DNA from: an uncultured Parabacteroides sp.
GTDB lineage: Bacteria; Bacteroidota; Bacteroidia; Bacteroidales; Tannerellaceae
Assembly (NCBI GenBank): GCA_934725305.1
Contig: CAKVBA010000046.1
Coordinates: 1-22,103, forward strand
Length of the DNA: 22,103 nt
Direction of reading: 5' to 3'
The stretch's first letter is position 1, and each line of letters begins with the position of its first letter. This document shows positions 22,099-22,103 of this stretch, in pieces. The notes beneath the pieces were generated by a model. That model saw only the letters and a list, made by a program, of their open reading frames with translations. It was not told the origin of the DNA and made no database searches. The translations under genes and the position numbers were made by a program.

Positions 22099-22103
22099 AA
22101 AAT

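Overview
The window looks like a chromosomal stretch from a gut Bacteroidales bacterium, most likely Parabacteroides or Bacteroides. This rests on the gene content (MenA, SusB-type GH97, NlpE-like lipoprotein, KdsB, an IS1380-type transposase fragment, a surface protein with a Por-secretion-like C-terminal tail). It also rests on the repeated occurrence of the Bacteroidetes promoter pattern TAnnTTTG, with TTTG or TTG about 18-20 nt upstream. Genus is inference; no 16S or other marker is present.

Layout. 98-2426, leftward: a sodium/calcium exchanger whose promoter lies between inverted repeats, two tiny two-helix membrane proteins, and a small exported protein. 2513-3981, rightward: menA and a copper-homeostasis-type lipoprotein, closed by a strong bidirectional terminator. 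4073-6486, leftward operon: threonine aldolase, a lipoprotein of the endonuclease/exonuclease/phosphatase fold, and xanthine phosphoribosyltransferase, with a textbook promoter. 6487-7199: a gene-free stretch holding a 22-bp-periodic array. 7200-9493: an ECF-type sigma factor and a divergent NfeD membrane serine protease. 9472-10116: an AlbA_2/Schlafen-type DNA-binding protein that overlaps the nfeD 3' end tail-to-tail and shares an overlapping divergent promoter with the next unit. 10187-15373, rightward operon: CPA2/Kef-type antiporter, kdsB, and a GH97 alpha-glucosidase.

15374 to the end is accessory in character. Two Rpn/PD-(D/E)XK genes stand in tandem as a recent duplication. They are identical over about 500 bp and differ mainly in a Gly/Glu/Arg repeat hinge. 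Next come 1.3 kb of non-coding DNA with a second 22-bp-periodic array, a probable structured RNA (a 215-nt imperfect hairpin with its own promoter and T-tract) and a 191-bp MITE-like element. Then a mosaic surface beta-helix protein is followed by a truncated IS1380-like transposase and a stretch with a palindromic leftward promoter at the right edge.

Three interspersed element families tie the window together: a ~160-bp element in three copies (1761-1920, 7727-7889, 15423-15585), the 228-bp phased array in two copies (6851-7078, 17881-18108), and IS/MITE termini starting TTTAACCCAAAT (18176-18197, both ends of 18611-18801, 21082-21103). The best candidates for undescribed biology are the structured RNA, the phased arrays, the three-copy element and the possible invertible promoter.
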